A DNA stretch of 64,000 nt. Source: Geosiphon pyriformis. Lineage: Eukaryota; Glomeromycota; Glomeromycetes; Archaeosporales; Geosiphonaceae. Location of the stretch: NCBI GenBank assembly GCA_016748015.1, contig JAAOMT010000620.1, positions 160,940 through 224,939 of the forward strand, written 5' to 3'. The notes under the pieces are model-generated. The model was not told where the DNA came from, did not search any database, and saw only the letters and a program-made list of their open reading frames with translations. The translations under genes and the position numbers were made by a program. This document shows, piece by piece, positions 59,040-64,000 of this stretch (positions are counted from its first letter, which is position 1; every line of letters starts with the position of its first letter).

Positions 59040-60545
59040 TGGGTTAATCAAATAGAAACTGAATCAATTTTTTCTCTAATTTTTGGTGCTGCCACTAATA
59101 ATATTTGAGAAATTATTACTAATTATTAAAAGTTTACTAAATGGGTGGTTTTTATTCTGGTGTTTAGTGCCATTTTTAAGATCAAATTGGCTTATATTAA
59201 GCTATATTTTAGTCTGTACATGATATTTTAAATACAAAATCAATATTAAAAGACAATATAAAACTCTTTTGTATGGAGTTTGCTTCTTAAAAGTCTTTAA
59301 AAACTGTTTTTTTGGTTGAATTTACAAGTTTTGTTTTTTGCTGTTGTTGCACTATGTAATGTGTTTTTAAGTATATTTGCTGTTAACATTAAAACAGTTT
59401 TTAATGTATTTAGTAAAATTGCCTATGTTGTATTAAAGTCTGCTGATATTTGGCAATACATAATTGTTTACTTTAATAAATTAGATTCTGTTTTATCTAC
59501 TTTGAATTATAGGTCAGTTTTAGTAAATAAAAATAGTATTAAAATTTTTTCCTTGGTGAATTAAAATGAAACTATTTTGTTTTATAATAGATTTAAGACC
59601 AAGTTAATTAACTTTTTTTTTGGTTGTATTGTCTTTAAAATTAATAATATAATTTCTCAAGTTGATAATTAAACATGTTTTATTTTTTGTTTTTTTGATT
59701 CTGGTCATTGTTTCTGGTTTGTTTTGATTATATTTAGATCTCAATTTGATTTAAATATTGCTATAATCAAAACTAGTACACTAAAAAAGTATCATATCTG
59801 ATAAGAAACTCTTGACTGTTAATACTGTTTTAAGTGTTAAAAAATGGGTCATCTGGTTATAGACTGTAAAATTTTTCTATTTTCTTTTTCTAAGACTCCT
59901 AAAATATTTGCTTCATATTTTGTAAATATTAAGTCTTATGCCAAGATCTTTGTTTTTTTGAATTTTTTATGTTTTTTCTTTAATGGTTTTTTTTTTTTTT
60001 TAGTGGCTTTTATTTTTTTTTTTGTAACTGTTGCTAATTTTTTGGTTTTTTTTTAATTGGTATTTCTGAAATCCAATTTAATTAAATTATTAACTTTAAT
60101 TAATTTAATTATTAATTATGTTAGTATATTAGTGACTGTATTTAAACAATTTATTAAAAGTGATTTTGTGTTAAGCAGCAAGCTTAAAAACAAGATTAAT
60201 AAGCTTATAATATATTTGAGTGCTTTTAGCAAAACTGTTGATAAGTTAAAAAAAAAGATAGTGTTATTAAAAACAAACTATAGCATGAAAAATATTGATT
60301 TATCTGGTAATTTTGGGGTTTTTGCTGAAATAAGTAATAAAATATTTGGTGAGTTTATAGTACTCTGAAAATTCAAATTTCTTAAGATTAGGTTTAGTTC
60401 TATGAAAACAACTGAGTGGCTTGTTGGATTGGTTTTTAATAGTTTTATTTTGTTTAATATTATTCAAAAGATGTTTACTTTAGATAAGTTTTCTTATAAG
60501 ATAGCAATATAGTATAGTCTAAACTGGCTTAAGTAGCTAATTACA
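59040..60545 (+). pseudogene. Retroelement ORF1-like protein, hypermutated copy 2 (different family)
   Basis: A second frame, shifted relative to copy 1, is conserved from about 59040 (WVNQIETESIFSLIFGAATN) to about 60540 without an indel. It carries many TAA/TAG/TGA codons at former Gln or Trp positions. Recognisable stretches include IWQYIIVYFNKLDSVLSTLN, then a CCHC knuckle C-F-K-C-stop-K-M-G-H-L-V-I-D-C at about 59828-59870, and near the end MKTTEWLVGLVFN. It belongs to another ORF1-like family than copy 1, in the same orientation, separated by about 170 bases. The start is not visible; the sequence between 58870 and 59040 may belong to either copy. Confidence 0.65.
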
Positions 60546-60549
60546 TGTA

Positions 60550-62440
60550 AAAAGTATGTGAATTAAACTTAGTTTATTTTAAAGTACTAAGTAGTAATTG
60601 AATCATATTTATTAAACTTAATAAAAAAAAATTATTTTTAATTATTTAATTATAAAATAAAAACTAATTTTAAAGCTTAAAAAATTTAAATTTAAAATAA
60701 ATAAATTTATAAAAAAGTAAATTAAAAATAAAATATTAAATAAATTTTTGCTTTGTAATATTATTAATATATTTTATTAAACTATATTAATAATAAAACA
60801 TTTTTTAATATATAAAAAAATAAGTCTAGAAATTTGTTAAATGATAAAATTGGTTTAAATAAAAAAATTTTAATAAATATTTATATTATTGCTTTAATTA
60901 AAACTATTAAAAAAATATTTTTTAAAATTCATATATGTTTTATTTATTAATATTTTTAATATTAAATTTTTAATATTTTTAATTTTTAATAATTTTAAAA
61001 ATATATTATTAAAACCTTAATAAAAAATACAAAAATAAACACATTTATATGTAAACTTAATTTTATAATTATATATATAAAATAACTAGGTTTTTTTAAT
61101 TTAACAAATCATAATTTTACTGTTTTAATTAAAAAAAAATGTTTTTAATTTTATTAATATTATAATTTATCTTTTTTTAATCAAAAAACTTTAAAAAACT
61201 TGTGTTTAAAACTTATTACTAAATACAATTAAAATTTAAAAAACCAATTTTATTATTTTTAAATTTTTTTTAATTTAATAAATTTTTTATTAAATAAACT
61301 ATTTACAATTTGTGTATTTTTGTAATAATACCAATACAATTTAAAAAAGCTTAAAACTTTTTAACATTAATATTTTATTAATAGCTCTTATTAAACTTTT
61401 ATTAGAATTAAAATATATAATTATATACTTAATTTTTATATACATAACTAAATTATAATTTATAATAAAAGTTTTTTACTTATTAAATTTAAATGTTTTC
61501 ATAAATTATATATATTGGTTTTTATTAATAAATAACTTAATATGTGTTTTTTTTTTAATATTTTGTTTATATTAATTTTAATTATATATATTATATTTTT
61601 TTATAAAAAACAATTACTTAATTAATTTAATTTAATTTAAATTAAAAAATTTTACCATAGTTTTTTGCCAAAAACTAATTATTTGTATTTTAATTAACTT
61701 AATTTTATCAAATTTAAATATCATTAATTATTTAGTTTTTTATAAAGTTTTAATTAAAATTTCTAATTGAATAGCTTTTTTATATTTAATTCAGATATAA
61801 ATATTGTTTTAATAATTTTTTAAGATAATTTTTTATTAATTATTAAAAGATTAATATTTAAAATAAACAAATATTTTAATTTTTTTTAAGGAAAAAAACA
61901 ATTAAAAAAAGAAAAAAAGAATTATATTTATATTATTATTACTACTATTAAGATTAAGTTTACTTAAAAGTTTTATGATTTTTTTAATTATGATTTTGGA
62001 ATTATTTTTGCATTAAAGCTTATTTCTTCAACCAAATATTTTTTATTTATATTTATATTTTATTAATATTATTTATTTTATTTATAAAAAATTGTGATAA
62101 AAATATAAAAAAATTAATTATATTATATTATAAATAAAATATGTTTTTTATAAATTATAATAAACAACTAAATTAATATATTATTTGTAATTTATGTTTC
62201 TTGTAAAAATTTTCAAGATTATATATTTTAAATTTATTTATAAAATAATTAAACTTAATTAATATTATGTATATTGCTTTAAAAATTAAGAAGAATATTT
62301 AAATTTTATATAAAAATTAACTTAATAAACAATTATATTATGAAAAATAAGATCAAAAATAATTTATTATAAATAGAAAAACAAGTTTTTAATGTTAATA
62401 TAATATAATTATTTTTCTATAGGAATAGATAAGGATAAAA
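60550..62440. other. Almost pure AT stretch
   Basis: No frame or motif is visible. It is the most AT-rich part of the window and may be the more decayed remainder of the retroelements or simple satellite-like DNA. Confidence 0.5.
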
Positions 62441-62449
62441 ATATAGAAA

Positions 62450-63250
62450 TAAGAGAAACAAAACATTGGATCAAACAGGTTATTTTTCTTATTAAATGTT
62501 ATGTCAAATAATAACAATTATAATAATCCATCAACAATTCCAAAATCTTGTGCTTTTCACCAATAAATAGTGTAAACAATAAAATTTTAGTATTTTTTAC
62601 CTTCTTTGTGTATATGCATTAAAATCAATGCTAACAATAAATACATGAACTGATATCTACTAATAAAAAATTGAGTAGGCATTATTAAAACTATGATTTC
62701 AAATCGCGATTGGTATAACCCTGATCGTTTATTGTGGGCAGTTTTTTAGCAGATTTCAAACTAGCTAGTTATGATATAATTAGATAAAGCAATGTTCAAT
62801 AAAGATCATTCCTTACCATCATATTATTTGTAGATTTGTTACATTGTGGCGAAAATCTAGATCGGTTATCGCGCTTGATTATCAAAGATAGATGTCTCAA
62901 TTAATTTATAGATATTAAATCAACCTCATTTACTAGACTTGATATAATAAAAAAGATTTTATTGAAAAACAAAGAAAACTCTAATTTCATTCTATCATTA
63001 CCACAAATACCCGTGAAAAATGAAAGAAAAACTTTTAAGTGTTGAAAGTAAAAATGTTCTCGCATGCTAAATACTTTTGAGTGCATGATTTGCACATCTC
63101 ATTGAAGTTGATCTTTGCCAGAAAATTGTTCATGTATGTAGCCGAGGTTTTGCTGCATGAAGTGAATCCTCTATAGCTCAAGAACTATGCTATGCACCCG
63201 AGATTATTCACAAAAATCAATTGTCCAGAAAAACTTCAATCTAAATAAAT
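62450..63250. other. Intergenic region
   Basis: Composition returns to normal. No gene supported; the minus-strand 64-codon frame at 63095-62901 has no known motif. It should contain the 3' end and terminator of the gene that ends at 63259. Confidence 0.45.
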
Positions 63251-63258
63251 TCAATAAT

Positions 63259-64000
63259 CTAAGCCAAATGAAATGCATAGTGGGTCATAGTCGCCAATCT
63301 TTCCGCTGAAAAATTCAAGGATAAACGCATAAACTCATTGGCAATTTTGGGTTCTTTATTCAATAATCTCTCGTAGTCAGAAGTTCGCATCTGCCACAAT
63401 ACACAATCACTTTCAGCAAACAACGACGCATCACGTGGTCGATCTGCGAAGAAGCCCAGTTCACCGGCCATTGTTCCAGGCAGTATACTCTCGACAGCAC
63501 GTGGTTGTTCCCCAAACTCTGGTATGTATTGAGCCCTTAGCAAGCCACGTTCAACGAGATAAAGGCAATCAGGAGCATCACCTTGTTGCCAGAGGCGTGC
63601 CCCAGACGGAGCATGAATTTCATGAAAATAGGCAGAGAGTCGAATAAAGAAATCATGGTTTTTATCCGAGATATCTTGAAAAGCTTGTACAAGTAAAGCA
63701 AATGGTTGACTGCTGGGTAGAGTGTTATGTTCTACGAGGACAAAGAATATCAAATGTTAATTAGGTTTGACATGAAATTCTCGAATCCTGTTTGATTTTG
63801 AAGGCCTTATTTACCATCTTGTAATGTTCTACGACCTACAGCTTGAACCAAATTTTGACGTGGTGTAGCGTATTCTGTAATCTCTTTGGGAGGTGAGGGG
63901 TTTCCATTGTGTGGCATCGCTAGTGGTGAAAATCGGTTTATCAATAAATACGTAGTACAAAAAAACAACCAACTCATTGCATACCAAGTTGATTCGCGTT
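63259..64000 (-). CDS. C-terminal exons of a cyclic-nucleotide-binding-domain protein, probably a SulP-type transporter
   Basis: Three visible exons, 64000-63985 (partial, running off the window), 63919-63815 and 63731-63259, join in phase. They encode about 197 residues, ending THYAFHLA and stop. The last exon has a cyclic-nucleotide-binding (CAP_ED) fold: GARLWQQGDAPDCLYLVERG, then PGTMAGELGFFADRPRDASL, the loop that normally holds the phosphate-binding cassette (GELGFF kept; the later Arg-Ala pair reads RDAS). A linker MPHNGNPSPPKEITEYATPR comes just before. In fungi this arrangement is known at the end of some SulP (SLC26-like) anion transporters with a STAS domain, but the transporter part is outside the window, so that name is inference. 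Many of these domains no longer bind cyclic nucleotides. Confidence 0.78.

Noticed and set aside
57122-60545. Reassigned stop codons (TAG/TAA as Gln) as the explanation for in-frame stops
   Set aside because: Conserved genes in the same window, such as ARV1, MAT1 and the carrier, use TAA, TAG or TGA only as terminators, so mutation is the simpler explanation.
1-64000. CRISPR arrays, tRNA and rRNA genes, bacterial operons
   Set aside because: No regular spaced repeats, no tRNA-like cloverleaf with a GTTCRA box and no rRNA core sequences were seen; the spliced genes are eukaryotic.

Overview
The window looks like a nuclear contig from an arbuscular mycorrhizal fungus (Glomeromycotina, Rhizophagus-like). 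The evidence is the very AT-rich intergenic DNA, short GT-AG introns, and the gene families present: BTB-TLDc, Sel1-repeat, kinases with a Cys-rich N-terminus, and retroelement ORF1 proteins of a type I associate with these genomes. The species assignment is inference. I worked out exon structures by hand from splice sites, reading-frame phase and family conservation; there is no transcript evidence.

Layout. 3.2-31.4 kb carries four copies of a five-exon secreted class-3-lipase-like gene (A and D on minus, B and C on plus). Between them lie a BTB-BACK-TLDc gene (8.4-9.8 kb), a decayed kinase-Sel1 pseudogene (about 14.3-15.4 kb), a candidate small secreted protein (21.5-21.8 kb), a type-I membrane protein (22.9-23.8 kb) and a protein kinase with a likely mitochondrial presequence (25.4-27.0 kb). 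34.9-36.2 kb holds one end of a Tc1/mariner-type transposon that runs into an assembly gap. A Sel1-repeat gene follows (36.6-37.6 kb), then very AT-rich DNA.

41.3-54.3 kb is the conserved, housekeeping-like part: a tail-anchored FHA protein and a disordered protein on plus, then three genes in a row on minus: an aspartate/glutamate-type mitochondrial carrier, the TFIIH subunit MAT1/Tfb3, and the ER lipid-homeostasis protein ARV1. 54.6-56.1 kb is a relatively GC-rich island with a broken TnpB/Fanzor-like gene. 57.1-60.5 kb holds two retroelement ORF1 copies that kept their frame but are full of G:C to A:T-type stop codons. The right edge has the 3' exons of a gene ending in a cyclic-nucleotide-binding domain.

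Main observations: (1) all four lipase-like genes have Ala in place of the nucleophilic Ser (GHAxGG, not GHSxGG), so this looks like a conserved secreted pseudo-lipase family; (2) an ARV1 intron begins GTATCCTTT, the consensus of minor (U12) spliceosome introns, and only that donor gives the conserved protein; (3) a degenerate Fanzor/TnpB relic; (4) two retroelement copies with a RIP-like mutation pattern.
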